Notes under the pieces: model-generated | Seen by the model: the letters and a program-made list of their open reading frames with translations, nothing else | What the model was told of the DNA's origin: nothing | The model's database searches: none | Part shown: positions 8,807 through 17,213 of the stretch, in pieces | Numbering within the stretch: position 1 is the stretch's first letter | Layout of the letters: each line of letters opens with the position of its first letter | Made by a program: the position numbers and the translations under genes | NCBI RefSeq assembly: GCF_000019085.1 | Contig: NC_010321.1 | Coordinates: 372,001-436,000, forward strand | Source: Thermoanaerobacter pseudethanolicus ATCC 33223 | GTDB lineage: Bacteria; Bacillota; Thermoanaerobacteria; Thermoanaerobacterales; Thermoanaerobacteraceae | DNA length: 64,000 bases | Reading direction: 5' to 3'

Positions 8807-10018
8807 ATGAATATAAGAGAAGAAACTTTAAAACTTCACAAAGAAAATAGAGGCAAACTTGAAATTATAAGCAAAGTAGAAGTGAAAAATGACAAAGATT
8901 TAGCTTTAGCCTATACCCCAGGTGTTGCAGAGCCTTGTAAGGAGATACATAAAAATAGTGATTTAGTATATGAATATACTACAAAGAGCCACATGATTGC
9001 GGTTGTGACAGATGGTTCAGCTGTTTTAGGTTTAGGAAACATAGGGCCCTACGCAGCACTACCTGTTATGGAAGGAAAAGCAGTTTTATTTAAAGAATTT
9101 GGAGGCGTTGATGCAGTACCTATATGTCTTGCTACTCAAGATGTTGAAGAAATTATAAAAACTGTGGTGAATATTTCACCTGCTTTTGGAGGTATAAATC
9201 TTGAAGATATTTCTGCTCCTCGTTGTTTTGAAATAGAAAGAAAGTTGGACGAAATTTTGGATATACCTGTATTTCATGATGACCAGCATGGAACGGCAGT
9301 TGTAACTTTGGCTGCTTTAATAAATGCTTTAAAAATTGTAGAAAAGGAATTAAAAGAAGTTACTGCCGTTGTAAATGGAGCTGGAGCGGCAGGGATTGCT
9401 ATTGCTAAATTTTTAATAAAAGCGGATATAAAAGATGTAATAGTTTGCGATAGAAGTGGTATCATATATGAAGGAAGAGAAGATGAAGACTTCTCTAAAA
9501 AAGAGATTGCAAAAATATCAAATAAAGGAAGATTAAAAGGGCTTTTAAAAGATGCTTTAAAAGGAGCAGATGTGTTTATTGGAGTATCAGCACCTAATGT
9601 ATTAAATAAAGAAATGATAAAAACAATGGCAAAAAAACCAATAGTTTTCGCATTAGCTAATCCAGTGCCTGAGATATATCCTGATGAAGCAAAAGAGGCA
9701 GGAGCTTATGTAGTAGGTACTGGCAGATCTGATTTTCCAAACCAAATAAATAATGTGTTAGCTTTTCCGGGTATATTTAGAGGGGCATTAGAAGTTAGGG
9801 CTACTACAATTAATGAAGAGATGAAAATTAGTGCTGCGTATTCTATTGCCCAGACTATTTCAGAAAATGAACTTACTCCGGAATATATAATTCCAAAGCC
9901 TTTTGATAAAAGAGTTCTTAAAAATGTAGCAATAGCAGTTGCAAAAGCAGCAATAGACACGGATGTAGCTAGAATAAATGTGGATTTAAAAGAGATTGAG
10001 AAGAGTTTAAGTGAATAA
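8807..10018 (+). CDS. Malic enzyme (malate dehydrogenase, oxaloacetate-decarboxylating)
   Basis: The enzyme converts malate to pyruvate and CO2 with reduction of NAD(P). The 403-residue length fits the short bacterial form without a phosphotransacetylase domain. Visible motifs are AYTPGVAEPC (Tyr36 region), TDGSAVLGLGNIGP (68-81), the catalytic lysine in MEGKAV (Lys91), the metal-binding FHDDQHGTA (157-164) and the dinucleotide fold VNGAGAAGIAIAKF (about 189-203). An upstream in-frame start is excluded: ATG at 8802 reads ATG AAA TGA, so translation begins at 8807 with AGGAGG ten bases before it. It is the first gene before the small ORF and the CtsR operon, and no terminator is seen directly behind it. 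NAD versus NADP preference is not decided here. Confidence 0.95.
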   Translation: MNIREETLKLHKENRGKLEIISKVEVKNDKDLALAYTPGVAEPCKEIHKNSDLVYEYTTKSHMIAVVTDGSAVLGLGNIGPYAALPVMEGKAVLFKEFGGVDAVPICLATQDVEEIIKTVVNISPAFGGINLEDISAPRCFEIERKLDEILDIPVFHDDQHGTAVVTLAALINALKIVEKELKEVTAVVNGAGAAGIAIAKFLIKADIKDVIVCDRSGIIYEGREDEDFSKKEIAKISNKGRLKGLLKDALKGADVFIGVSAPNVLNKEMIKTMAKKPIVFALANPVPEIYPDEAKEAGAYVVGTGRSDFPNQINNVLAFPGIFRGALEVRATTINEEMKISAAYSIAQTISENELTPEYIIPKPFDKRVLKNVAIAVAKAAIDTDVARINVDLKEIEKSLSE

Positions 10019-10043
10019 GAAAAGTAAATAAGAGGTGGAGGAA

Positions 10044-10235
10044 ATGAATAAAAATCAAAAATTCTTCAAAGGAAAATTGTACAAATCTATAAGAGGGAAT
10101 TTTTTTGAAGAAGATACTTACGAAAGTACAGAAAGAAAAAATTTAAAAGGAAAAAGCAATTTTTCATCTCTTATAAACCAACAAGAGCCTCAAGAGTTGG
10201 CAGATGAAGAGGAAGAAAACTATGAAAATGAATGA
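10044..10235 (+). CDS. Small charged hypothetical protein
   Basis: I do not recognise this 63-residue product. It starts basic (MNKNQKFFKGKLYKSIRG) and ends strongly acidic (ADEEEENYENE), with no cysteines, no membrane segment and no obvious domain. An AGAGGTGGAGG sequence precedes the ATG; an alternative GTG start three codons earlier overlaps that site. It lies 25 bases after the malic enzyme gene and upstream of the CtsR promoter. The ribosome binding site and tight spacing favour a real gene, but the coding status is not certain. Confidence 0.5.
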   Translation: MNKNQKFFKGKLYKSIRGNFFEEDTYESTERKNLKGKSNFSSLINQQEPQELADEEEENYENE

Positions 10236-10325
10236 AAAATGGTGAAAATTTTAGAATATGAGAGATATTTTTATTATTTGATGAAAATATTAGAAAAAAT
10301 CACTTGCTTTAGCGTGAAAAAGCTA

Positions 10326-10359
10326 TTGACGAGAGGACAAAAAAATGCAAAAATATATT
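10326..10359 (+). promoter_or_regulatory. Probable promoter of the ctsR operon
   Basis: A TTGACG -35 (10326-10331) and TATATT (10354-10359) are present, but the 22-base spacing is too long for a standard pair, so the exact -10 is uncertain. The CtsR box begins five bases after TATATT, where it would cover the transcription start. Confidence 0.45.
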
Positions 10360-10363
10360 CGAA

Positions 10364-10380
10364 GGTCAAAGAAAGTCAAA
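10364..10380 (+). promoter_or_regulatory. CtsR operator
   Basis: GGTCAAA GAA AGTCAAA is the tandem heptamer recognised by CtsR in low-GC Gram-positives, with the canonical three-base gap. It lies between the promoter and the start codon of ctsR, which implies autorepression of the whole ctsR-mcsA-mcsB-clpC operon, released on heat or protein stress. Confidence 0.93.
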
Positions 10381-10401
10381 GTAAAAGTAAGAGACGTGGT
10401 G

Positions 10402-10866
10402 ATGGCGATGGCAAGGCTTAGTGATTTGATTGAAAATTTTATAAAAGAGCTAATGGAAGAGGCTGGTAAGCATTATGTAGAAATTCAAAGAAATGAATTA
10501 GCAAATGTTTTTAATTGTGCGCCATCTCAAATAAACTATGTGTTAGAGACGCGTTTTACTATTGACAGAGGATACATCATAGAAAGTAAAAGAGGCGGCG
10601 GAGGTTATATAAAAATTTATAAAACTTCTATATCAAACAATTGGATAAATAAAATAATAGAAAACATAGGGGATAATATTTCTGAGAGTAAAGCTAGATA
10701 CTACATTGATGCTCTTTTAGACCACAATATTATAACTTCAAGGGAAGCAGCTTTGATGAAAGCTGTAGTTAATGATAAAATTCTTTCTTTTTCTCAGGAA
10801 GATAAGAATATGTTGCGAGCATTACTACTTAAGGCAATGCTTATGGAAATTGCTCGCAACAAGTAA
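10402..10866 (+). CDS. ctsR: Transcriptional repressor CtsR
   Basis: CtsR is the class III heat-shock repressor that controls clp genes. The product of about 154 residues begins MAMARLSDLIENFIKELMEE and carries the winged-helix DNA-binding part with the RGGGGYIKI wing, followed by the helical C-terminal dimerisation and McsB-contact domain (RALLLKAMLME near the end). A longer frame opens at 10345, but its first codons overlap the promoter and the operator, so they cannot be in the mRNA. The start is therefore 10402, or 10408, which would give MARLSDL as in most relatives. It is followed after 14 bases by mcsA. Confidence 0.94.
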   Translation: MAMARLSDLIENFIKELMEEAGKHYVEIQRNELANVFNCAPSQINYVLETRFTIDRGYIIESKRGGGGYIKIYKTSISNNWINKIIENIGDNISESKARYYIDALLDHNIITSREAALMKAVVNDKILSFSQEDKNMLRALLLKAMLMEIARNK

Positions 10867-10880
10867 AGGAGGTAATTTTT

Positions 10881-11396
10881 ATGATGTGTGATAAATGCAA
10901 AATAAGGCCTGCTACAGTTCATTACACTAAAATAGTAAACGGAGTAAAAACTGAAATGCATTTGTGTGACCAGTGCGCAGCAGAAGAGGGAATTTTAAAT
11001 ACAGAAGTTTTTTCAACTTTTACACCTTTTTCAGTTCAAAATTTATTGTCAGGGTTAATGGACTTTTTGCCTGGAGTAGATGACTTTACAAAAAAAACTT
11101 TGAAATGCAGTCACTGTGGTATGACTTACGAAGATTTCAAAAAAATTGGAAGATTAGGTTGTAGTTTCTGCTATGATGCTTTTGCTGAAGAATTAAATCC
11201 TCTTATGAGGAGAATACACGGCAGTACAGAACACAGAGGGAAAATTCCTAAAAAAGCTGGCGGTAAAATGAGAGTAAAAAGAGAAATTGAGGAGTTGAAA
11301 TATCAATTGGAAAAAGCTATTAAAGAAGAAGCTTATGAAAAAGCAGCAGAATTAAGGGATAAAATCAGAGAATTGGAGAAAGAATTAGGAAAGTAG
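10881..11396 (+). CDS. mcsA: McsA, zinc-finger activator of McsB
   Basis: McsA binds and activates the arginine kinase McsB and helps inactivate CtsR during stress. The 171-residue protein has paired zinc-binding cysteines at C3/C6 with C29/C32 and at C76/C79 with C94/C97. It ends in a UVR motif (about residues 132-167, LEKAIKEEAYEKAAELRDKI), which mediates contacts with ClpC and McsB. AAAGGAGG precedes the ATG. It is the second gene of the CtsR operon. Confidence 0.94.
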   Translation: MMCDKCKIRPATVHYTKIVNGVKTEMHLCDQCAAEEGILNTEVFSTFTPFSVQNLLSGLMDFLPGVDDFTKKTLKCSHCGMTYEDFKKIGRLGCSFCYDAFAEELNPLMRRIHGSTEHRGKIPKKAGGKMRVKREIEELKYQLEKAIKEEAYEKAAELRDKIRELEKELGK

Positions 11397-11405
11397 GTGA
11401 CCGAA

Positions 11406-12425
11406 ATGCTACAGTACGATAAAGATGTGGTATTGTCCAGTAGAATTAGACTTGCTCGGAATATAAAAGATATTCCTTTCCCTACTATTATGACAGAAGA
11501 GCAGGGACGAAAGGTTATAGATTTGGTTAGAAAGGCTATATTAGGTAGTAATACTATTTTATCTACCCAATTTGTAGAATATGATATGAAGAAATTGACT
11601 CCTATTGACAGGCAATCACTTGTAGAAAAGCACCTTATAAGCCCTGACCTTTCACAGAATACAAAGAGTGGTTATGCTCTTATAAAAGATGACAATACAG
11701 TAAGTATAATGGTCAATGAAGAGGATCATCTTAGAATACAATGTATATTAGAAGGATTAAGGCTTAATGAAAGCTGGGATACTGCCGATAAAATTGACGA
11801 TTTGATTGAAGAAACTATCGACTATGCCTATGATGAAAAGATAGGTTATTTGACTTCTTGTCCTACTAACGTAGGAACAGGGATACGAGCCTCAGTCATG
11901 GTTCATCTTCCAGCTCTTACTATCACTGGGCAAATAAGCAATATTTTAAACTCTGTTTCTAAAATAGGTATGGCAGTGAGAGGGATATACGGTGAAGGTA
12001 CTCAAGCTTTAGGAGATATTTATCAAATTTCTAATCAAGTCACTCTTGGCCAAAGCGAAAGAGAAATAATTGAAAATATTCAAGGAGTAGCAAGACAAAT
12101 TATCTCTAGCGAAAGAAAAGCTAGAGAGGATTTATACAAAAAACAAAGAATTCAAATAGAAGATAGAGTAGGAAGGGCTTTTGGAATTTTATCTCATGCA
12201 AAAGTGATGTCTACAAAGGAATACATGACTTTAATGTCTGACGTGAGATTAGGAGCAATTTTAGGAATATTAGATGTGGATATAAATAAAATTGATGTTC
12301 TCACTACACATATACAACCAGCTAATTTACAAAAAATTTATGGCATTCAATTAGACCCCTATGAGAGAGATGTTAAAAGGGCAGAATATGTAGTAAGTCA
12401 AATAAACAAAAAAGATAATTTATAG
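11406..12425 (+). CDS. mcsB: Protein-arginine kinase McsB
   Basis: McsB phosphorylates arginine residues of damaged proteins, marking them for ClpC-ClpP, and removes CtsR from DNA. The 339-residue protein shows the phosphagen-kinase features VVLSSRIRLARNI near the N terminus and the loop SCPTNVGTGIRASV with the conserved cysteine. The ATG at 11406 is preferred over the GTG at 11397 because AGGTGA then sits at a proper distance and the protein begins MLQYDKDVVLSSR like its relatives. It lies between mcsA and clpC. Confidence 0.93.
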   Translation: MLQYDKDVVLSSRIRLARNIKDIPFPTIMTEEQGRKVIDLVRKAILGSNTILSTQFVEYDMKKLTPIDRQSLVEKHLISPDLSQNTKSGYALIKDDNTVSIMVNEEDHLRIQCILEGLRLNESWDTADKIDDLIEETIDYAYDEKIGYLTSCPTNVGTGIRASVMVHLPALTITGQISNILNSVSKIGMAVRGIYGEGTQALGDIYQISNQVTLGQSEREIIENIQGVARQIISSERKAREDLYKKQRIQIEDRVGRAFGILSHAKVMSTKEYMTLMSDVRLGAILGILDVDINKIDVLTTHIQPANLQKIYGIQLDPYERDVKRAEYVVSQINKKDNL

Positions 12426-12437
12426 GAGGTGTTTGTT

Positions 12438-14888
12438 ATGGCGATGTTTGGAAGATTTACAGAAAGAGCTCAAAAAGCTCTTTATTTGGCTCAAGAGGAA
12501 GCGAGGTCTTTTTATCATAACTATGTAGGGACAGAACACATTTTATTAGGATTGTTAAAAGAAGATGAAGGAATTGCAGCAAGAGTTTTAAAAAAACTGG
12601 GAGTAACTTATGAAACTACAAGAGAGAAGGTATTGTCTTTGATTGGAATGGGAAATATTCCAGGAGACGTGGTAGGTTATACACCACGAGCTAAAAGGGT
12701 ATTGGAATTGAGTCTTAGTGAGGCAAGGAGATTTAATACCAGCTATGTAGGGACAGAGCATATTTTGTTAGGACTTTTAAGAGAAGGCGAAGGAGTTGCT
12801 GTAAGAATTTTAATGGAACAAGGTATAGATTTCAATAGGGTGAGAGAGGAGATTGTAAAAATGCTTAATGAAGAGCCTGCAGGAGGACCTGCAAAGGCTG
12901 CAAAAGTTAAAAATACCAATACACCTACTTTAAATCAATTTGGAAGAGATTTAACTGAGCTTGCAAGAGACGGCAAACTTGACCCTGTAATAGGAAGAGA
13001 AAAAGAGATTGAAAGAGTTATACAAATCTTAAGCAGAAGGACAAAGAATAACCCTGTCCTAATAGGTGAACCGGGTGTCGGTAAAACTGCTATTGTAGAA
13101 GGTCTTGCGCAAAAGATTGTAGAAGGAGAAATTCCTGAAATTTTGAAAGATAAAAGAGTTGTAACTTTAGACATGGCTTCTATGGTAGCAGGTACAAAGT
13201 ACAGAGGCGAATTTGAAGATAGGTTAAAAACAGTATTAAATGAGGTTATAAAGGCAGGAAATGTGATACTATTTATAGATGAGATGCACACTTTGATAGG
13301 AGCAGGTGCAGCAGAGGGTGCAATAGATGCATCAAATATTCTAAAACCGGCACTTGCAAGAGGTGAAATTCAAGTAGTTGGAGCTACTACTTTGGATGAG
13401 TACAGAAAATATGTAGAAAGAGACCCTGCATTAGAGAGACGATTCCAACCAATAATTGTAGATGAACCAACTGTGGAGGAGACTATTGAGATATTAAAGG
13501 GCTTGAGAGATAAGTATGAAGCCCATCATAGGGTTAAAATTACTGACGAAGCTTTAGAAGCAGCAGCTAGACTTTCTCACAGATATATTGCAGATAGATT
13601 TTTACCTGATAAAGCTATAGACTTAATAGATGAAGCAGCTTCTCGCGTAAGACTAAAGACAGTGACAGCTCCTCCAGAGATAAAAGAACTGGAAGATAAA
13701 ATCAATGACCTTATAAAAGAGAAGGAAGAAGCGATAAGAACTCAAGAATACGAAAAAGCTGCAAAAATAAGAGATGAAGAACAAAAATTGAGAGAAGAAT
13801 TAGAAAAATTAAAAGCTAAATGGCAACAAAATTCTCTTTCTAATGAAAAAAGTGTAGGACCTGAAGAAATCGCACAAGTCGTATCTCTGTGGACAGGAAT
13901 ACCTGTTAAAAAGTTAGCTGAAGAGGAATCAGAGAGATTGCTCCACTTAGAGGAGGTATTGCATGAAAGAGTTATAGGACAAGATGAAGCAGTAGAAGCA
14001 GTGGCAAGAGCTATAAGAAGGGCAAGAGTAGGCTTAAAAGATCCAAAAAGGCCAATAGGTTCATTTATCTTCTTGGGGCCTACTGGTGTTGGTAAAACAG
14101 AACTTACAAAGGCTTTGGCAGAAGCTCTTTTTGGTGACGAAAATGCTATGATTAGGCTTGATATGTCAGAATACATGGAAAGACACACCGTTTCTAAACT
14201 TATTGGTTCACCTCCAGGATATGTAGGATTTGAAGAAGGAGGACAATTAACAGAAAAAGTAAGAAGAAAACCCTATTCAGTAATCTTGCTGGATGAAATT
14301 GAAAAAGCGCATCCTGACGTGTTTAACATTCTCCTTCAAATATTAGAAGATGGACGACTCACAGATTCAAAAGGTAGAACTGTAGACTTTAAAAATACCG
14401 TTATAATCATGACATCAAACGTGGGAGCAGAACTTTTGAAAAAGCAATCTACTTTAGGATTTATGCCTCAAGAAAAAGAAGACAAAGCCTCTTATGACAA
14501 AATAAAAGAAACATTGATGGCAGAGTTGAGAAAGACCTTTAGACCTGAATTCTTAAATAGGGTGGATGAGATAATTGTATTTCATCAACTCTCAAAAGAA
14601 GATATTGAAAAGATTGCTGATATAATGATTAAAGAATTGAATGACAGACTAAAAGAGAACGACATTAAACTGGACTTTACTCCTGAAGCCAAAGAGGAAA
14701 TTATCAAACAGGGATATGACCCCAACTACGGTGCAAGGCCTTTAAGAAGAGTTATACAAAGAATTGTAGAGAATCAACTGTCTGAACTTATGTTGCAAGG
14801 AGAAGTGAAGCCAGGAGATGAACTTATTGTAACTGCAAAAGACGGAAAAATAGAGTTTGTGAAAAAGGACGCTATAAAAAAGGCTTAG
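12438..14888 (+). CDS. clpC: ATP-dependent Clp protease ATP-binding subunit ClpC
   Basis: ClpC is a hexameric AAA+ unfoldase that delivers proteins, including arginine-phosphorylated ones, to ClpP. The 816-residue protein has two Clp-N repeats (first 145 residues, each with [11 protein letters not shown]), AAA domain 1 with Walker [10 protein letters not shown], a UVR-containing middle domain ([19 protein letters not shown]), and AAA domain 2 with Walker [10 protein letters not shown] and Walker [12 protein letters not shown]. The ATG at 12438 follows AGGAGG by 8 bases; the GTG at 12429 overlaps that site. It is the last gene of the CtsR operon, and a terminator overlaps its stop. clpP is not in the window. 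Confidence 0.97.
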   Translation: MAMFGRFTERAQKALYLAQEEARSFYHNYVGTEHILLGLLKEDEGIAARVLKKLGVTYETTREKVLSLIGMGNIPGDVVGYTPRAKRVLELSLSEARRFNTSYVGTEHILLGLLREGEGVAVRILMEQGIDFNRVREEIVKMLNEEPAGGPAKAAKVKNTNTPTLNQFGRDLTELARDGKLDPVIGREKEIERVIQILSRRTKNNPVLIGEPGVGKTAIVEGLAQKIVEGEIPEILKDKRVVTLDMASMVAGTKYRGEFEDRLKTVLNEVIKAGNVILFIDEMHTLIGAGAAEGAIDASNILKPALARGEIQVVGATTLDEYRKYVERDPALERRFQPIIVDEPTVEETIEILKGLRDKYEAHHRVKITDEALEAAARLSHRYIADRFLPDKAIDLIDEAASRVRLKTVTAPPEIKELEDKINDLIKEKEEAIRTQEYEKAAKIRDEEQKLREELEKLKAKWQQNSLSNEKSVGPEEIAQVVSLWTGIPVKKLAEEESERLLHLEEVLHERVIGQDEAVEAVARAIRRARVGLKDPKRPIGSFIFLGPTGVGKTELTKALAEALFGDENAMIRLDMSEYMERHTVSKLIGSPPGYVGFEEGGQLTEKVRRKPYSVILLDEIEKAHPDVFNILLQILEDGRLTDSKGRTVDFKNTVIIMTSNVGAELLKKQSTLGFMPQEKEDKASYDKIKETLMAELRKTFRPEFLNRVDEIIVFHQLSKEDIEKIADIMIKELNDRLKENDIKLDFTPEAKEEIIKQGYDPNYGARPLRRVIQRIVENQLSELMLQGEVKPGDELIVTAKDGKIEFVKKDAIKKA

Positions 14889-14910
14889 CCTCGGGCTAAG
14901 TCTTTTTTAT
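14882..14910 (+). terminator. Terminator of the ctsR operon
   Basis: The stem GGCTTAGCC / GGCTAAGTC, with one G-U pair, is followed by TTTTTTAT and overlaps the clpC stop codon. Confidence 0.88.
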
Positions 14911-14928
14911 AGGAGAGGTTTAAAAGTG

Positions 14929-14937
14929 TGATATAAT
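14929..14937 (+). promoter_or_regulatory. Extended -10 promoter of radA
   Basis: TGATATAAT is an extended -10 element about 33 bases before the radA ATG, and no convincing -35 is visible. It places transcription initiation near 14944, upstream of the chosen start. Confidence 0.6.
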
Positions 14938-14969
14938 TAAAAGAGAATTTTGTGAAAGATGGTGGAGGT

Positions 14970-16343
14970 ATGGCCAAATCAACTACAAAGTTTGTGTGTA
15001 GAGAGTGTGGCTTTGAAAGTAGTAAATGGATGGGAAGATGTCCTAATTGTGACAGCTGGAATTCTTTTGAGGAAGAAGCTATAGAGAGTTCAAAAAATTT
15101 TAGGAAAACTAAAGATAGATCACAAATATACCTTCTTGAAGATGTAACTTTTTCAGAAGAGGAAAGAATAAGGACAGGGATTGAAGAGTTTGACAGGGTT
15201 TTAGGCGGCGGAATTGTAAAAGGTTCTCTTGTTTTAATAGGTGGTGACCCAGGAATTGGGAAGTCTACTTTGCTATTACAAGTAGCAGGTAATATTTCTG
15301 ATAGCAGGAAGGTACTTTATGTGTCAGGAGAGGAATCAGTTCAACAGATTAAATTGAGGGCAGATAGAATTTTGAAAGAGAAACAGCGAATATATCTTTT
15401 GTGCGAAACAAATATAGAAGAGATAGAGAGAAAAATTGATGAGAATAAGCCGGATTTTGTTATTATTGATTCTATACAGACGATATACACTGAGGAAAGT
15501 GAGACAATACCGGGAAGTGTGTCTCAGATAAGACAAGTGACTCAAAAGCTGATGGAAATTGCAAAACAAAAAGACATAAGTATTTTTTTGATAGGGCATG
15601 TTACAAAAGAAGGAGCAATAGCGGGACCCAAAGTTTTGGAACATATGGTGGACACGGTTTTATATTTTGAAGGGGATAGGACCCAGTCTTTTAGGATATT
15701 GCGGGCTGTAAAAAACCGTTTTGGCGCAACTCACGAAATAGGAGTTTTTGATATGGAGGAGGATGGGCTTTGTGAGATAAGCAATCCTTCTGAATTTATT
15801 CTCTCAAATAAGCCGAAAGATGTTTCAGGGACTGCTGTTGTATCTTCTATTCAAGGGACGAGGCCAATTTTAATGGAAGTTCAGTCTTTGATATGTAAGA
15901 CTACTTTTGGAGTGCCGCGAAGAATGGCCACTGGATTTGACTACAATCGCTTTATATTGCTTTTGGCAGTTATAGAAAAAAGACTGGGCATAAATCTTTC
16001 ACAATTTGATGCATATGTAAATGTGGCTGGAGGAATGAAAATTCAAGAGCCAGCTGCTGACCTTGGAATAATTGCTTCATCTCTTTCTGGATATTTTAAT
16101 ATACCTATTCCTGAAGATGTTTGTTTTATAGGAGAGGTGGGATTGACGGGAGAAGTAAGAGGAGTCAGCAATATAGATAAACGAATAGGTGAAGCACAAA
16201 AGATGGGATTTTCTCAAGTTTTTATTCCTGAGATGAAAACAAAAGAAATAAAAAAGTTTGGGAATATAAAGGTTACTAAAATAAAGGACATAAAGGATAT
16301 TATGGATTTTTTGAGAGAAAGAGAACAAAAAGCGTCTTCATAA
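14970..16343 (+). CDS. radA: DNA repair protein RadA (Sms)
   Basis: RadA is a RecA-like DNA helicase/branch-migration factor in recombinational repair. The protein of about 457 residues has an N-terminal zinc finger (FVCRECGFES...GRCPNCDSW), Walker A GGDPGIGKST, the RadA-specific motif KNRFG, and a C-terminal Lon-like domain (VAGGMKIQEPAADLGI...GEVGLTGEVR). ATG 14970 gives the family-typical MAKSTTKFVCRECG; the GTG 18 bases earlier has no ribosome binding site. GGAGG is only one base from the ATG, so the functional site is probably the GGTGG just before. A hairpin overlaps the stop. Confidence 0.95.
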   Translation: MAKSTTKFVCRECGFESSKWMGRCPNCDSWNSFEEEAIESSKNFRKTKDRSQIYLLEDVTFSEEERIRTGIEEFDRVLGGGIVKGSLVLIGGDPGIGKSTLLLQVAGNISDSRKVLYVSGEESVQQIKLRADRILKEKQRIYLLCETNIEEIERKIDENKPDFVIIDSIQTIYTEESETIPGSVSQIRQVTQKLMEIAKQKDISIFLIGHVTKEGAIAGPKVLEHMVDTVLYFEGDRTQSFRILRAVKNRFGATHEIGVFDMEEDGLCEISNPSEFILSNKPKDVSGTAVVSSIQGTRPILMEVQSLICKTTFGVPRRMATGFDYNRFILLLAVIEKRLGINLSQFDAYVNVAGGMKIQEPAADLGIIASSLSGYFNIPIPEDVCFIGEVGLTGEVRGVSNIDKRIGEAQKMGFSQVFIPEMKTKEIKKFGNIKVTKIKDIKDIMDFLREREQKASS

Positions 16344-16354
16344 GGAAGACGCTT
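16330..16354 (+). terminator. Hairpin at the end of radA
   Basis: The stem AAGCGTCTTC / GAAGACGCTT with loop ATAAG overlaps the radA stop codon. No T-run follows, so termination would be weak. A near-copy of this hairpin lies at 16621-16645, on the other side of the structured element. Confidence 0.6.
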
Positions 16355-16376
16355 CAGACTGTAGACAAACTTTCGT

Positions 16377-16591
16377 AAAGGAGATATTTTGCATAAGGAG
16401 CGACTTGTTACAAAGCGCTAACAAAACTTAGCAAGACCGAGGGTGGAGGCAGGGCCGAAGCCACGGATGGCGGAGGCGGGCACCTTAAGGCATGGATGCC
16501 GATTGTGCCCGGTACCCTGCCGGAACCTGAAGGTCGAGCTTTAGTTTTGTCGCTTTGGAACATCGGAGCGACGATGCAAAATATCTCCTTT
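16377..16591 (+). ncRNA. GC-rich structured element, copy 1 (candidate non-coding RNA or mobile element)
   Basis: This 215-base block fills the gap between radA and the - strand MazG-like gene. It is bounded by a perfect 18-bp inverted repeat (AAAGGAGATATTTTGCAT at 16377-16394, complement at 16574-16591), is much more GC-rich than its surroundings and holds no credible ORF. A second copy in the opposite orientation lies at 23100-23305. The copies share runs such as GGCGGAGGCGGGCACCT, GAGGTCGAGC (AAGGTCGAGC here) and AACTTAGC. Internal helices include ACAAAACT (16421-16428) with AGTTTTGT (16543-16550), GCAGGG (16449-16454) with CCCTGC (16515-16520), and GCC (16460-16462) with GGC (16469-16471). 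Most helices differ between copies by compensatory changes. Strand is given relative to copy 2; the transcribed strand is unknown. I do not recognise the family; a HEARO/omega-like RNA that has lost its nuclease gene is one possibility. Confidence 0.7.
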
Positions 16592-16620
16592 GAATATTTT
16601 TTAACTTTGTCAACAAACTA

Positions 16621-16645
16621 AAGCGTCTCCATAGAAGAGACGCTT
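16621..16645 (-). terminator. Bidirectional terminator between the structured element and the MazG-like gene
   Basis: The hairpin AAGCGTCTC / GAGACGCTT lies directly behind the stop of the - strand gene. Read on the - strand it is followed by TTTAGTTTG; read on the + strand, by TTATTTTAT. It is nearly identical to the hairpin at 16330-16354. Confidence 0.65.
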
Positions 16646-16648
16646 ATT

Positions 16649-17044
16649 TTATAACATGTTAAATATGCCTAAAGTGTTCAATTCTTTGTGTTTTTTAAGA
16701 AGTATATCGTAAAAATTAAGCCCTAAAACATTACACAAAGCGATTATGTAAAATACATTGTTACCTATTTCTGCTTCTATAACTTCTTTACAGTTTTCAC
16801 AGAGTTGGCCTTCAAGATGGGTTTTGAAATATTTGTGGGCCTCTTCCAAAGTTGCATCCGGGGGAGTTTCTTGTTTGCTAGCATTTATCCTTATGCAACC
16901 GCACTCGGTTACTGATTTAGCAACAGCTCTATTTATGCGGGCACTGCTCTCTTGTATTTTTGTCATTATATCCATAATACTTCTATGGCGCAGAAGGTAT
17001 TCATCTACTGTGTTTTGAAGGTCGTCTACAATAATATCCTTCAT
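16649..17044 (-). CDS. Small MazG-like helical protein with cysteine pairs
   Basis: The 131-residue product has a C-terminal half (CENCKEVIEAEIGNNVFYIIALCNVLGLNFYDILLKK) that resembles the helical core of MazG-type nucleotide pyrophosphohydrolases, but the full set of metal-binding acids is not evident. It also has two cysteine pairs, C48/C50 (ECGC) and C82/C85 (CENC), which could bind a metal. The protein is widespread in clostridia as a conserved protein of unknown function, as far as I recall. ATG 17044 is preferred; the GTG at 17056 overlaps the GGGAGTG ribosome binding site. It is the only - strand gene of the window and has its own strong promoter. Confidence 0.75.
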   Translation of the reverse strand: MKDIIVDDLQNTVDEYLLRHRSIMDIMTKIQESSARINRAVAKSVTECGCIRINASKQETPPDATLEEAHKYFKTHLEGQLCENCKEVIEAEIGNNVFYIIALCNVLGLNFYDILLKKHKELNTLGIFNML

Positions 17045-17093
17045 TTTTTTGTCCACTCCCGTTCTATGAGTTTTTAAGATTTCTCTTGCTTTT

Positions 17094-17122
17094 ATTATAG
17101 ACTTAAACCATTACCATGTCAA
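17094..17122 (-). promoter_or_regulatory. Promoter of the MazG-like gene
   Basis: On the - strand, TTGACA (17117-17122) and TATAAT (17094-17099) are separated by 17 bases. This is a perfect consensus sigma-A promoter about 50 bases before the start codon. Confidence 0.9.
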
Positions 17123-17183
17123 TATTTAGAATGGCATTTAAATACATTATATAGCATTAATGTAATTTTAATCTTTTGTTAAA

Positions 17184-17213
17184 TTGACAATCCATCTACA
17201 TAAGTAGTATACT
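17184..17213 (+). promoter_or_regulatory. Promoter of yacL
   Basis: TTGACA (17184-17189) and TATACT (17208-17213) are separated by 18 bases. A second -10-like TATAAT lies at 17281-17286 with a poor -35. Together with the - strand promoter at 17094-17122 this makes a divergent control region. Confidence 0.7.

Noticed and set aside
10239..10421. 60-codon frame between the small ORF and ctsR
   Set aside because: It runs through the ctsR promoter and CtsR box and overlaps the ctsR start out of frame; no ribosome binding site and no recognisable product.
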